A model generated the notes under the pieces. It was not told where the DNA came from. It made no database searches and saw only the letters and a program-made list of their open reading frames with translations. Shown piece after piece: positions 9,779 through 18,644 of a stretch of DNA of 57,820 bases. Every line of letters starts with the position of its first letter. Position 1 is the first letter of the stretch. This DNA comes from Rhodobacterales bacterium (GTDB lineage Bacteria > Pseudomonadota > Alphaproteobacteria > Rhodobacterales > Rhodobacteraceae). Where the stretch lies: assembly GCA_002748285.1 (NCBI GenBank), contig PDSA01000011.1, positions 1 through 57,820 on the forward strand, written 5' to 3'. The position numbers and the translations under genes were made by a program.

Positions 9779-9815
9779 AACGGCTTTGCCAATCGCGCAA
9801 AGCCGTTCTCTTTTC
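9779..9815 (+). terminator. Rho-independent terminator after SPFH-nfeD
   Basis: Perfect 11-bp stem AACGGCTTTGC / GCAAAGCCGTT with a seven-base loop, followed by CTCTTTT. It lies 22 bases after the nfeD stop and just before the convergent end of hemN, and may serve both directions. Confidence 0.85.
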
Positions 9816-9820
9816 CCCAA

Positions 9821-11176
9821 TCACACCGCCGAGCTATGCCCGGCCTTGGACAGATCATAGGCATCAAAGCTGCGGGCGATCATCCGGGTCAGCGGTCGGG
9901 CCGCTTCGGGGATCGAAAACCCATCGGCATCAATCTGCGGCAGGCCTTCAAACGCATCGGCGGCTTGCTGATACATCGCCTCCAGATCGGCGCGGGAAAT
10001 GTCGAAACGGTCCAGTATCTCATTGGTATCAATGCGAAAATCGCACATCACCGCCTCGATCAACCGTGCTCGTAGCAGATCATCGCCGACAAATTCATGC
10101 CCCCGGCAGGTGGCAAATTCCCCCGCCCGAACGGCTTTGGTATAAACCGACGTCGCCGAGGCCATCTGCGCAAACCCTTGTGGAAACTTCGAAATCGAAG
10201 ACGCCCCCAGCCCGATCAGTGCCGCCGAAGTGTCATCGGTATAGCCCTGAAAATTGCGCCGCAAATGGCCGCTGCGTTGGGCAATCGCCAGCCCGTCCGT
10301 GGGCTTGGCGAAATGGTCGATGCCGATCTCGACATAGCCATCTTTCAGAAACATCTCGCGGGCGGTATCAAACAGAGCCAGACGGGCCAGCGCGGCGGGC
10401 AGGGCCTCCTCTGGGATCAGCTTTTGCCGCTTGGCCATCCAGGGCACATGCGCATATCCATAAAGCGCCACCCTATCCGGCGACAGCGCCAGCAGTTTCT
10501 CAACACTTTCGCGGATCTTCTGATCGGTCTGGTGCGGCAGGCCATAGAGAATATCCGCATTCAGCGACTTCACTCCATAAGAGCGAATCATATCCGCCGC
10601 CTGTTTGGTCAGCTCATAGCCCTGAATGCGGCCGATGGTCTTTTGAATCCCAGGATCAAAATCCTGCACCCCGATCGAAGCTCGGTTCATCCCCGCCGCC
10701 GCCAAAGCTGCGGAACGGGATTCGTCGATCTCATTGGGATCAATTTCAACCGAAAACTCGCCCCCGGGGGCCATCGGAACCACCTCAAACACCGCCTCGG
10801 CCAGTTCCGAGATCATATCCGCGGTCATCAGGGTCGGTGTGCCGCCCCCCCAATGCAAACGCGATAGGCTCAGCCCATCCGGCAGGATGTTTTGCAGCAG
10901 TTTCAGCTCGTCCTTCAGGGTTTCCAGATAAATCCGCACCGGATCAACCGATTGCGTGCCCTGTGTGCGGCAGGCGCAAAACCAGCACAGATGCCGGCAA
11001 AATGGCACATGAAGATAGAGCGAAACCTCAGAGCCCGCAGGGATGGCCTGAACCCAGCGGCTGAAGTGTGAAGAAGTGATGTCAGCCGAAAACTGCGGCG
11101 CAGTCGGGTAGCTGGTATAGCGCGGCACGCGGGCGTCAAATAAACCAAGGCGCGCCAGTTGTGATTGTCCTGTCAT
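9821..11176 (-). CDS. hemN: Oxygen-independent coproporphyrinogen III oxidase (radical SAM)
   Basis: About 451 aa from the ATG at 11176 (MTGQSQLARLGLFDARVPRYTSYPT), which fits the family's N-terminus; a TTG 12 codons upstream is less likely. The enzyme converts coproporphyrinogen III to protoporphyrinogen IX without oxygen in the cytoplasm. The radical-SAM cluster motif C-x3-C-x2-C plus the extra Cys is visible as CRHLCWFCAC (about residues 50-60), followed by HWGGGTPT and EIDPNE. It is divergent from fnrL, the anaerobic regulator, which suits anaerobic induction, but I could not find a good FNR dyad in the short spacer. Confidence 0.95.
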   Translation of the reverse strand: MTGQSQLARLGLFDARVPRYTSYPTAPQFSADITSSHFSRWVQAIPAGSEVSLYLHVPFCRHLCWFCACRTQGTQSVDPVRIYLETLKDELKLLQNILPDGLSLSRLHWGGGTPTLMTADMISELAEAVFEVVPMAPGGEFSVEIDPNEIDESRSAALAAAGMNRASIGVQDFDPGIQKTIGRIQGYELTKQAADMIRSYGVKSLNADILYGLPHQTDQKIRESVEKLLALSPDRVALYGYAHVPWMAKRQKLIPEEALPAALARLALFDTAREMFLKDGYVEIGIDHFAKPTDGLAIAQRSGHLRRNFQGYTDDTSAALIGLGASSISKFPQGFAQMASATSVYTKAVRAGEFATCRGHEFVGDDLLRARLIEAVMCDFRIDTNEILDRFDISRADLEAMYQQAADAFEGLPQIDADGFSIPEAARPLTRMIARSFDAYDLSKAGHSSAV

Positions 11177-11250
11177 TCGACTATGCTTAGCCGGGAACAG
11201 GACAGATCGCAATGATCAAGATTTGAGAAACGACCAGGCGCGACCCCTTT

Positions 11251-11985
11251 ATGGATATACAACCGTTTACCGCCAAAGAGTGCGCAAGTTGCACGATTCG
11301 TCATAACACCCTATGCGCCAAATGCGGGGATGACGAGCTGGAGATTCTGAGCGCGATGAAGTTCTTTCGCAGCTATGAAGCCGGGCAGAATGTGGTCTGG
11401 GCCGGGGATCGAATGGATTTTGTCGGCTCGATTGCCTCTGGGGTTGCGGCTATGAGCCAGACCATGGAAGACGGGCGCACCCAGATGGTGGGCCTGCTGT
11501 TGGAAAATGATTTCCTGGGCCATCCGGGCCGTGAACGCGCCCCTTATGACGTGGTGGCCACCACCGATCTGGTGATGTGCTGTTTTCGCAAGAAACCGTT
11601 TGAAAGGCTGATCACCGAAACCCCGCATATTGCGCAGCGGTTGCTTGAGATCACGTTGAATGAACTGGACGCGGCGCGTGAATGGATGCTGCTGCTGGGC
11701 CGCAAAACCGCGCGTGAGAAAATCGCCAGCCTGATCGCCATCATCGCCCGCCGTAACCGCAAGGCGGTAGAAAACATGTTGAACGGGCCGATTGTGTTTG
11801 ATTTGCCTTTAACCCGGGTGGCGATGGCCGATTATCTGGGGCTGACGCTGGAAACCGTCAGCCGGCAGATTTCGAAGCTGCGCAAAGAAGGCATCATCCA
11901 GATCGAAGGCAAACGCCGCATCACCATCCCCGACTATCACCGTCTGGTGGTTGAATCCGGGGATGATGTTACCGGGATCTGCTAA
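11251..11985 (+). CDS. fnrL: FNR-type oxygen-sensing transcription regulator FnrL
   Basis: 244 aa, Crp/Fnr family. The N-terminal cysteines CASCTIRHNTLCAKC (residues 13-27) supply cluster ligands of the O2-labile [4Fe-4S] centre; a further Cys lies in the cyclic-nucleotide-like domain (VMCCFRKKPF). The C-terminal helix-turn-helix contains LPLTRVAMADYLGLTLETVSRQISKLRKEG, with the ETVSRQ recognition helix that reads TTGAT half-sites. The start ATG at 11251 is the only one placing the cysteines at the usual position. Neighbours hemN, usp and ccoNOQP are classic FnrL targets in Rhodobacter relatives. Confidence 0.95.
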   Translation: MDIQPFTAKECASCTIRHNTLCAKCGDDELEILSAMKFFRSYEAGQNVVWAGDRMDFVGSIASGVAAMSQTMEDGRTQMVGLLLENDFLGHPGRERAPYDVVATTDLVMCCFRKKPFERLITETPHIAQRLLEITLNELDAAREWMLLLGRKTAREKIASLIAIIARRNRKAVENMLNGPIVFDLPLTRVAMADYLGLTLETVSRQISKLRKEGIIQIEGKRRITIPDYHRLVVESGDDVTGIC

Positions 11986-11989
11986 TCCC

Positions 11990-12829
11990 CTAACGGGCCA
12001 TAAACACCGGAATGTTGGCGCTTTCCAACATGTTGCGGGTGGCACCGCCCAAAATCGCCTCGCGGAAACGCGAATGCCCATAAGCGCCCATCACCAGCAT
12101 ATCCGCATCAATATCACGGGCATGGCGCAGCAAAACATCCGACACCTTTGGCATGGTTTTCGCCAGAATGCTGATTTCAGTCTTGACCCCATGGCGTGCC
12201 AGCATCTGCGACAACGCCCCGCCCGGATCCGAGCGATCCGGCCCGTGCTGTGGCGGGTCAATGATGGCGATATTGACAGATTCGGCCGCCTGCAGCATCG
12301 GCAGCGCGGCGCGGATTGCGGCCATGGCCTCAAGGCTTTCATTCCATGCGACAATTACCCGCAGCCCCTCAGTGTTCAGGCTGGCCTCGGTCGAGGTGAT
12401 CAGGGTCGGGGCGCTGCCCTCGAACAGGGCGGCTTCGAGGATGATTTCCTGCTCCTGTCCATGGGTTTTGCCATAGGGCCGGGGCAGAATCACCAGATCG
12501 CTGAACCGCGCCTTATGAGACACAACCCGCCCCAACCCGGCCAGCTGCGCCACCGCTTTCTCAATGCTGAACTGAAGGCCCGAGTTTTGCAGAACACCAT
12601 TGGCATATGCCTCGGCTTCTTCGGCCTCTTTTTTAGCCTTTTCAATCACTTCCTGCTGAAACACCACCCCGGCCCCGGTGTAATAATACCCGGTCTGAGT
12701 GCGGTCCACCCCAAGGCAAACCACATCCAGATGTGCCTCCTCCTTTTGCGCTACGTCGATGGCTTTATCCAACGCGGCTTTGGCGATTTCCGTATCTGTC
12801 AGCACTGTCAGTAATGATTTATACGCCAT
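11990..12829 (-). CDS. Universal stress protein, tandem-domain
   Basis: About 279 aa from the ATG at 12829 (MAYKSLLTVLTD), which has a strong GGAGG seven to eight bases upstream. A longer frame to 12889 lacks such a site and adds an unlike N-terminus. Two Usp folds: an N-terminal half (YKSLLTVLTDTEIAKAALDKAI) and a C-terminal half ending with MGAYGHSRFREAILGGATRNML, the ATP-binding GxxG-x9-GGxT signature. It converges on fnrL with four bases between the genes, and its promoter region is shared divergently with ccoN, so the FNR box there could also control it. Confidence 0.9.
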   Translation of the reverse strand: MAYKSLLTVLTDTEIAKAALDKAIDVAQKEEAHLDVVCLGVDRTQTGYYYTGAGVVFQQEVIEKAKKEAEEAEAYANGVLQNSGLQFSIEKAVAQLAGLGRVVSHKARFSDLVILPRPYGKTHGQEQEIILEAALFEGSAPTLITSTEASLNTEGLRVIVAWNESLEAMAAIRAALPMLQAAESVNIAIIDPPQHGPDRSDPGGALSQMLARHGVKTEISILAKTMPKVSDVLLRHARDIDADMLVMGAYGHSRFREAILGGATRNMLESANIPVFMAR

Positions 12830-12964
12830 ATCTGCAAACCTCCATGCACAGTTTCGGCTGGTCTTGGTGATCTCTTTACCAAGGGTCACAACTATTTTTC
12901 AGCCTGCCTTGTTATTCGGTGGGAAAAACACCACCTAATTTAGGGCATGTTAACCCAGTTCATG

Positions 12965-12978
12965 TTGATCTAGGTCAA
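12965..12978 (+). promoter_or_regulatory. FNR/FnrL box upstream of ccoN
   Basis: TTGATCTAGGTCAA matches the FNR consensus TTGAT-N4-ATCAA in nine of ten specified bases. It lies 95 bases before the ccoN ATG and 135 bases from the divergent usp ATG, a sensible position for activation of either promoter. The fnrL gene is 1 kb away. Confidence 0.8.
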
Positions 12979-13073
12979 GGTAGATTGTAAGAACGGGATT
13001 ACATACGTCATCTAGTCACAAAGCAACCGGGCGTAACTGCGTGCGTTGAGGCTATGAAGCGAAGGGACGAAAC

Positions 13074-14669
13074 ATGCTAGACTATATTAAACTGATAGTG
13101 ATCGGTATTGTTGTGGTGGGTGCCGCAATAATGGCCAATTACGCGAGGGATTTTGCCTTTCAGGTGCATGCGATCATTTTCATGGTCGCTGCGGCGATTT
13201 ATTTCGTCGTGACAATGCGCGGAATTGGCAAACCAAAGCCGGACCAGAACACCTATATGGACGGTGTCGTGCGGGCCGGTGTCATTGCCACCGCATTTTG
13301 GGGGGTTGTTGGGTTTTTGGCCGGGGTTTTCGTGGCCTCTCAGCTGGCCTTCCCGGAGCTCAACTTTGAGTGGGCGCAGGGTTATATGAATTTTGGTCGC
13401 TTGCGGCCGCTGCATACCTCTGCGGTTATTTTTGCATTTGGCGGGAACGGGTTGATCGCAACCTCGTTTTACGTTGTGCAACGCACCTGTGCGGCCCGTC
13501 TGTTTGGCGGCCGTCTGGCATGGTTCGTATTCTGGGGCTACAACCTGTTCATCATCCTGGCGGCGACCGGTTATGTTCTGGGTGTCACCCAATCCCGTGA
13601 ATATGCCGAGCCCGAATGGTATATCGACCTGTGGTTGACCATCGTCTGGGTCGCTTATCTGATTGTCTTTATGGGCACACTATATAAGCGCAAAGAGAAG
13701 CACATCTATGTTGCGAACTGGTTCTTCCTCAGCTTCATCGTCACCGTTGCCATGCTGCATTTGGTGAACAACATGTCGGTGCCGGTTTCCATCTTTGGCT
13801 CGAAATCTGTTGCGCTGTTCTCTGGCGTGCAGGATGCGATGACCCAGTGGTGGTATGGTCACAACGCCGTGGGCTTTTTCCTGACGGCGGGCTTCCTGGG
13901 GATGATGTATTACTTTGTTCCCAAACAGGCCGAACGTCCGGTGTTCTCCTACAAGCTGTCGATCATCCACTTCTGGGCGCTGATCTTCCTGTATATCTGG
14001 GCGGGTCCACACCACCTGCACTATACGGCTCTGCCTGACTGGGCCGGGACGCTGGGTATGGTGATGTCGATCATCCTGTGGATGCCATCCTGGGGTGGTA
14101 TGATCAACGGCCTGATGACTTTGTCTGGGGCTTGGGACAAGCTGCGTACCGATCCGGTGATCCGCATGATGGTGGTGTCGGTTGGTTTCTACGGCATGTC
14201 CACCTTCGAAGGCCCGATGATGTCGATCCGTGCGGTGAACTCGCTGTCTCACTACACTGACTGGACCATTGGCCATGTGCATTCCGGTGCGCTGGGCTGG
14301 AATGGTATGATCACCTTCGGGGCGCTTTACTATCTGGTGCCTGCGCTGTGGAATCGCACAGGGCTGTATTCGAAGCGGCTGGTCAGCTATCACTTCTGGT
14401 TGGCGACGATTGGTATCGTCCTATATGCCGCTGCCCTTTGGGTATCGGGCATCATGGAAGGTCTGATGTGGCGCGAAGTTGACGCAAACGGTTTCCTTGT
14501 GAACTCGTTCGCTGATACGGTTGCCGCGAAATTCCCGATGAACGTAGCGCGTGCCGTTGGCGGTGGTCTGTATCTGACCGGGGCGCTTATCATGTGCTAT
14601 AACCTGTGGGCCACTGTTGCAAAAGGCGAGGTCAAAGCCGACGCCAAAGCAGCAGTTCCAGCAGAGTAA
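13074..14669 (+). CDS. ccoN: cbb3-type cytochrome c oxidase catalytic subunit I
   Basis: 531 aa with about 12 hydrophobic segments. This is the heme-copper catalytic subunit of the high-affinity oxidase in the inner membrane. Ligand regions visible: RPLHTSAV (low-spin heme His), [11 protein letters not shown] (CuB His), [14 protein letters not shown] (CuB His pair and nearby Tyr) and [11 protein letters not shown] (heme His). An AAGGGA ribosome site precedes the ATG. It heads the ccoNOQP operon behind an FNR-type box. Confidence 0.97.
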   Translation: MLDYIKLIVIGIVVVGAAIMANYARDFAFQVHAIIFMVAAAIYFVVTMRGIGKPKPDQNTYMDGVVRAGVIATAFWGVVGFLAGVFVASQLAFPELNFEWAQGYMNFGRLRPLHTSAVIFAFGGNGLIATSFYVVQRTCAARLFGGRLAWFVFWGYNLFIILAATGYVLGVTQSREYAEPEWYIDLWLTIVWVAYLIVFMGTLYKRKEKHIYVANWFFLSFIVTVAMLHLVNNMSVPVSIFGSKSVALFSGVQDAMTQWWYGHNAVGFFLTAGFLGMMYYFVPKQAERPVFSYKLSIIHFWALIFLYIWAGPHHLHYTALPDWAGTLGMVMSIILWMPSWGGMINGLMTLSGAWDKLRTDPVIRMMVVSVGFYGMSTFEGPMMSIRAVNSLSHYTDWTIGHVHSGALGWNGMITFGALYYLVPALWNRTGLYSKRLVSYHFWLATIGIVLYAAALWVSGIMEGLMWREVDANGFLVNSFADTVAAKFPMNVARAVGGGLYLTGALIMCYNLWATVAKGEVKADAKAAVPAE

Positions 14670-14684
14670 AGGGAGGGATCAGAT

Positions 14685-15410
14685 ATGTCTTTACTGAACA
14701 AACACGAAGTTGTTGAGAAAAGTGCGACCGTTCTGCTGATCTTCAGCTTTCTGGTTGTGACGATCGGTGGATTGATTGAGATCGCTCCTCTGTTCTGGCT
14801 GCAAAACACCATCGAAAAGGTCGAGGGGGTGAGACCATATTCACCCCTCGAGCTGACCGGGCGCGACATCTATGTCCGTGAAGGGTGCTATGTCTGCCAC
14901 AGTCAGATGATCCGGCCTTTGCGGGATGAGGTCGAGCGTTACGGCCATTACTCGCTGGCGGCGGAATCGCAATATGATCATCCGTTCCAGTGGGGGTCAA
15001 AACGCACCGGGCCTGATCTGGCCCGGGTGGGTGGGCGCTATTCGAATGAATGGCACCTTGGACACCTGAAAAACCCTCAATCGGTGGTACCGGTTTCGAT
15101 CATGCCGAAATATGGCTACCTGACCAACAGAATGATTGAGCCGACCTACATCACCGATCTGCTCAAGACGCACAAGATGGTTGGGGTGCCGTACACGGAT
15201 GAGATGATGGCCAATGCGGCTGATGACTTCGTGGCACAAACCGATCCCGAGGCCGATCTTGATGGTCTGCTGGCGCGCTATCCCAAGGCGCAGGTGGCCA
15301 ACTTTGACGGCAAAGAGGGTATTTCCGAAATGGACGCGCTGATTGCGTATCTGCAAATGCTGGGGACTCTGGTGGACTTTGACACCTTCACCCCGGACGC
15401 CAGCCGCTAG
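14685..15410 (+). CDS. ccoO: cbb3-type cytochrome c oxidase subunit II (monoheme cytochrome c)
   Basis: 241 aa. One N-terminal membrane anchor ([20 protein letters not shown]) and a periplasmic cytochrome c domain with a single heme-binding CYVCH (about residue 68) in [18 protein letters not shown]. It passes electrons from CcoP to CcoN. The gene follows ccoN after 15 bases with a GGGAGGGA ribosome site. Confidence 0.97.
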   Translation: MSLLNKHEVVEKSATVLLIFSFLVVTIGGLIEIAPLFWLQNTIEKVEGVRPYSPLELTGRDIYVREGCYVCHSQMIRPLRDEVERYGHYSLAAESQYDHPFQWGSKRTGPDLARVGGRYSNEWHLGHLKNPQSVVPVSIMPKYGYLTNRMIEPTYITDLLKTHKMVGVPYTDEMMANAADDFVAQTDPEADLDGLLARYPKAQVANFDGKEGISEMDALIAYLQMLGTLVDFDTFTPDASR

Positions 15411-15419
15411 GAGGGAATT

Positions 15420-15614
15420 ATGGATACATATTCTATTCTACGGCAATTTGCTGATAGTTGGGGAATGCTGGCGATCTTTCTGTTCTTCCTTGGCGTTGTT
15501 GTCTGGGCGTTTCGCCCAGGCAGCCGCAAGGTGCATGATTTCATCGCCGATACCCCGTTTCGCAACGAAGACAAACCTGCCTTGGCAGAGTCCACGAAGG
15601 AGGCGCAGCCATGA
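15420..15614 (+). CDS. ccoQ: cbb3-type oxidase small subunit CcoQ
   Basis: 64 aa: one membrane helix ([24 protein letters not shown]) and a short charged tail with [11 protein letters not shown], typical of CcoQ/FixQ, which stabilises the complex. It overlaps ccoP by ATGA; an AGGAGGGA ribosome site precedes the ATG. Confidence 0.93.
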   Translation: MDTYSILRQFADSWGMLAIFLFFLGVVVWAFRPGSRKVHDFIADTPFRNEDKPALAESTKEAQP

Positions 15615-16486
15615 GTGATAAACCAAACAAGCAGCAAGAGAAGAAAGATCAGGTTGAAACAACCGGCCATTCTTGGGATGGGATCGAGGAATACAACAAC
15701 CCCTTGCCGCGCTGGTGGCTGATGGTCCTTTATGCAACGATCATCTGGGGTGTTGGATATTCAATTGCTTATCCGTCATGGCCTATGATCAACGGAGCGT
15801 TCCCTGGTTTGATGGGCTGGTCAACGCGCGCTGACGTGGCAGAGGAAATCGCTGCCGTGGATGCCCGCAATGCTGAAATCGAGGGCAAGCTGGCCGCGGC
15901 CGAGCTGACCGAGATCGCCTCAACCCCCGAGCTGAACAGCTATGCTAAGAATGCCGGTGCTGCGATTTTCCAGACTTGGTGCGCACAGTGCCACGGCTCG
16001 GGTGCGGCAGGTGCCAAAGGTTTCCCGAATCTGGCGGATGATGACTGGCTGTGGGGCGGTGATATCGAGTCGATCCACTACACGGTTACCCATGGAGTTC
16101 GTAACACCGAAAGCGAAGATGCGCGTTTCTCGGAAATGCCGGCCTTCGGCGATGACTATCTTGAGCCCGAAGAGATTGATCAGGTGGTTCAGTATGTCCT
16201 GAAAATTGCCGACGAAGACCATGATCCAGCCAAGGCTGAGGCGGGCGCGGTTATTTTTGCCGATAACTGCACCTCTTGCCACGGAGAGGACGGCAAAGGC
16301 GACCGCGATCAGGGTGCGCCAAACCTGACCGATGCGATCTGGCTGTATGGGGGCGACGAAGATACCATTCGCGAAACCGTCACCTATGCGCGCTTCGGTG
16401 TGATGCCAAATTGGTCGGCGCGCCTGTCTGAATCGGATATCCGCGCTGTCGCAACTTATGTTCACCAGCTTGGTGGGGGTGAGTAA
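15611..16486 (+). CDS. ccoP: cbb3-type cytochrome c oxidase subunit III (diheme cytochrome c)
   Basis: 291 aa. A cytoplasmic N-terminus with the family's [17 protein letters not shown] motif precedes a membrane helix ([20 protein letters not shown]). Two cytochrome c domains follow, with CAQCH (about residue 125) and CTSCH (about residue 220), each with a distal Met region ([17 protein letters not shown]). It is the electron entry point of the oxidase. Confidence 0.97.
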   Translation: MSDKPNKQQEKKDQVETTGHSWDGIEEYNNPLPRWWLMVLYATIIWGVGYSIAYPSWPMINGAFPGLMGWSTRADVAEEIAAVDARNAEIEGKLAAAELTEIASTPELNSYAKNAGAAIFQTWCAQCHGSGAAGAKGFPNLADDDWLWGGDIESIHYTVTHGVRNTESEDARFSEMPAFGDDYLEPEEIDQVVQYVLKIADEDHDPAKAEAGAVIFADNCTSCHGEDGKGDRDQGAPNLTDAIWLYGGDEDTIRETVTYARFGVMPNWSARLSESDIRAVATYVHQLGGGE

Positions 16487-16496
16487 AACCTAATAC

Positions 16497-16519
16497 CCAA
16501 AGGCCAAGCCGGCCTTTGG
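16497..16519 (+). terminator. Perfect hairpin just after ccoP
   Basis: A 9-bp perfect stem CCAAAGGCC / GGCCTTTGG with a five-base loop, 10 bases after the ccoP stop. An A-run rather than a T-run follows on the + strand, so it may protect the mRNA end rather than terminate. Confidence 0.55.
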
Positions 16520-16525
16520 AAAAAT

Positions 16526-16584
16526 AACACCGGTGCCCCATCCTGTTTGCGCATTTCTTTGGGGGCCGGTGTTTTCTGTTTCTG
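16526..16584 (+). terminator. Likely rho-independent terminator of ccoNOQP
   Basis: The stem AACACCGG(TG)CCCC / GGGGCCGGTGTT has a two-base bulge and a loop of about 20 bases. It is followed by a T-rich stretch (TTTTCTGTTTCTG). It would separate ccoNOQP from ccoGHIS. Confidence 0.65.
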
Positions 16585-16751
16585 TCGTGAATATGCCAGC
16601 AGCTGTATTCATGTTTTGTTGCCAATTGCATGTTACGCTTGGTCGCATGGTGGTGAAAACCGCGCTCGCATAAATTGCCCGTTGTGATTCCACGGTTGGG
16701 AATCTTTGAATGAAAACGCTGAACTAGCCAGCGAGGATTGGAGTTGATCCC

Positions 16752-18182
16752 GTGAGCAACACTGAACAAAAAACACCAAAACTATACGCCGCCCGAGAAC
16801 CCGTTTTCCCCAAAAAAGTAAAGGGTAAATTCCGCCAACTGAAGTGGGGGATTTTGATCGTTGCTTTGGGGGTATATTATATCGGCCCATGGCTGCGCTG
16901 GGATCGCGGCCCTAATCTGCCGGATCAGGCCATTCTGATTGATCTGGCCGGTCGCCGTTTCTTTTTCTTCATGATCGAAATCTGGCCGCACGAGTTTTAC
17001 TTTATCGCCGGTTTGCTGATCATGGCCGGGCTGGGGCTGTTTCTGTTTACCTCGGCGCTGGGCCGGGTCTGGTGCGGCTATGCCTGCCCGCAAACCGTCT
17101 GGACCGATTTGTTCATCCTGACCGAGCGCTGGATTGAGGGCGACAGAAACGCCCGTGTGCGGCTCTGGAAATCGAAATGGGACGCGAAAAAATGGCGCTT
17201 GCGGCTGTTTAAATGGTTCGTTTGGCTGCTGATCGGTTTGGCCACGGGTGGAGCTTGGGTATTCTACTTTGCCGATGCGCCGACCTTGTTTGTCGATCTG
17301 GTGACAGGCAATGCCCATCCGATTGCTTATCCTACCGTGCTGATCATGACGGTTATGACAGTGCTGTTTGGCGGCTTTGCCCGTGAACAAATCTGCATTT
17401 ATATGTGCCCCTGGCCACGCATCCAGTCGGCGATGATGGATGAAGATACGCTGCTGGTGGGCTATCGCCACTGGCGGGGCGAGCCCCGTGGACGCAGACG
17501 CAAACGTGGTGCACCACAAGATGAGCTGGGCGATTGCATTGATTGTCGCGCTTGTGTCAATGTTTGCCCCACCGGGATCGACATCCGCAACGGGCCGCAG
17601 CTGGAATGCATCACCTGTGCGCTGTGCATTGATGCCTGCGACGAAATGATGGAAAAGGTTGGCAAGCCTCGCGGTTTGATTGACTATCTGGCCTTTTCTG
17701 ACGAAGGCCGCGAAGTATCCGGCCAGCCGCCGCGCCCGGTTTGGCGTCACATTTTCAGACCTCGCACAATCATGTATACGACCCTGTGGTCGGCCATTGG
17801 GGTTGGCCTGCTGGTGGCGCTGCTGATTCGCCCGGATATTGACATGACGGTCGCCCCGGTGCGTAACCCGCAATTCGTCACCCTGTCCGATGGCACGATC
17901 CGTAACACCTATAATGTGCGTCTGCGCAACAAACATGGCGATGATCGCACATTTAAATTCACGATTTCCGACGATACCCTGTCCTTCCGGCTGGAAGGTC
18001 AGGAGGGTGAAAGCGTGATTGTCCCTTCGGATAAAACTCTGCTACAACGGGTTTACGTCACCGCGCCCAAACGCAGCAAAGCTGCCAAATCGGCGCGGAC
18101 AGATTTTACGATGCAAGTCGAAGATACCACCAGTCAGGAAACGTCCTCGGCCAGCACCGTATTTAACGGAAGGGGGCGCTAA
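16752..18182 (+). CDS. ccoG: Cytochrome oxidase assembly protein CcoG/FixG (ferredoxin-like membrane protein)
   Basis: 476 aa from a GTG start. Membrane helices alternate with cluster-binding loops: GRVWCGYACPQTVW and CMCPWPRIQSAM in the NapH/FixG part, then two 4Fe-4S motifs CIDCRACVNVCP and CITCALCIDACDEMM (about residues 258-300). The periplasmic C-terminal domain (about 380-476) is an Ig-like FixG fold. CcoG is a copper reductase supporting cbb3 copper insertion. Its stop is directly abutted by the ccoH ATG. Confidence 0.96.
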   Translation: MSNTEQKTPKLYAAREPVFPKKVKGKFRQLKWGILIVALGVYYIGPWLRWDRGPNLPDQAILIDLAGRRFFFFMIEIWPHEFYFIAGLLIMAGLGLFLFTSALGRVWCGYACPQTVWTDLFILTERWIEGDRNARVRLWKSKWDAKKWRLRLFKWFVWLLIGLATGGAWVFYFADAPTLFVDLVTGNAHPIAYPTVLIMTVMTVLFGGFAREQICIYMCPWPRIQSAMMDEDTLLVGYRHWRGEPRGRRRKRGAPQDELGDCIDCRACVNVCPTGIDIRNGPQLECITCALCIDACDEMMEKVGKPRGLIDYLAFSDEGREVSGQPPRPVWRHIFRPRTIMYTTLWSAIGVGLLVALLIRPDIDMTVAPVRNPQFVTLSDGTIRNTYNVRLRNKHGDDRTFKFTISDDTLSFRLEGQEGESVIVPSDKTLLQRVYVTAPKRSKAAKSARTDFTMQVEDTTSQETSSASTVFNGRGR

Positions 18183-18638
18183 ATGTCCAAACCGATAACC
18201 GGGCGCAAGGTGTTGCTCATGTTTGTGGGCTTTTTCGGAGTGATCGTTGCCGTGAACTTCGCCATGGCCTATTGGGCGATCAGCACCTTCCCCGGGCTTG
18301 AGGTGAAAAACAGCTATGTCGCCAGCCAGAGCTTCGATAAGGAGCGCAAGGCGCAGATGGCATTGGGTTGGCATGTTGATGTCTCATATGCGGATGAAAA
18401 ACTGCAGGTGAGGGTTCTGGACGAGGCCGGCCAGCCGGCAACGGTGGCCAAACTGAGTGCCATCGTCACCCGCCCGACCCATGTGCGTGATGATCTGGTG
18501 CCTGAATTCCAGCAGCGGAGCGGCAAATTTGTCGCGCCGCTGGCGTTGGCCGAAGGGCAGTGGAACCTGCGCCTGCGCATCACCGCGCTGGATGGCACGC
18601 TGTTCAAACAGCGGCTGGATTTTTATGTAGACGGGTAA
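18183..18638 (+). CDS. ccoH: Cytochrome oxidase assembly protein CcoH/FixH
   Basis: 151 aa. An N-terminal membrane helix (GRKVLLMFVGFFGVIVAVNFAM) is followed by a periplasmic beta-rich domain with the FixH phrase KNSYVASQSFDKERKAQMALGW. It is needed for assembly of the cbb3 complex. It begins on the base after the ccoG stop codon, and ccoI follows after six bases. Confidence 0.94.
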   Translation: MSKPITGRKVLLMFVGFFGVIVAVNFAMAYWAISTFPGLEVKNSYVASQSFDKERKAQMALGWHVDVSYADEKLQVRVLDEAGQPATVAKLSAIVTRPTHVRDDLVPEFQQRSGKFVAPLALAEGQWNLRLRITALDGTLFKQRLDFYVDG

Positions 18639-18644
18639 CAGCAG

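Noticed and set aside
11200..11250. Possible FNR dyad between hemN and fnrL (contains TGATCAAG)
   Set aside because: Only one half-site matches; the opposite half (ATCGC) is far from TTGAT.
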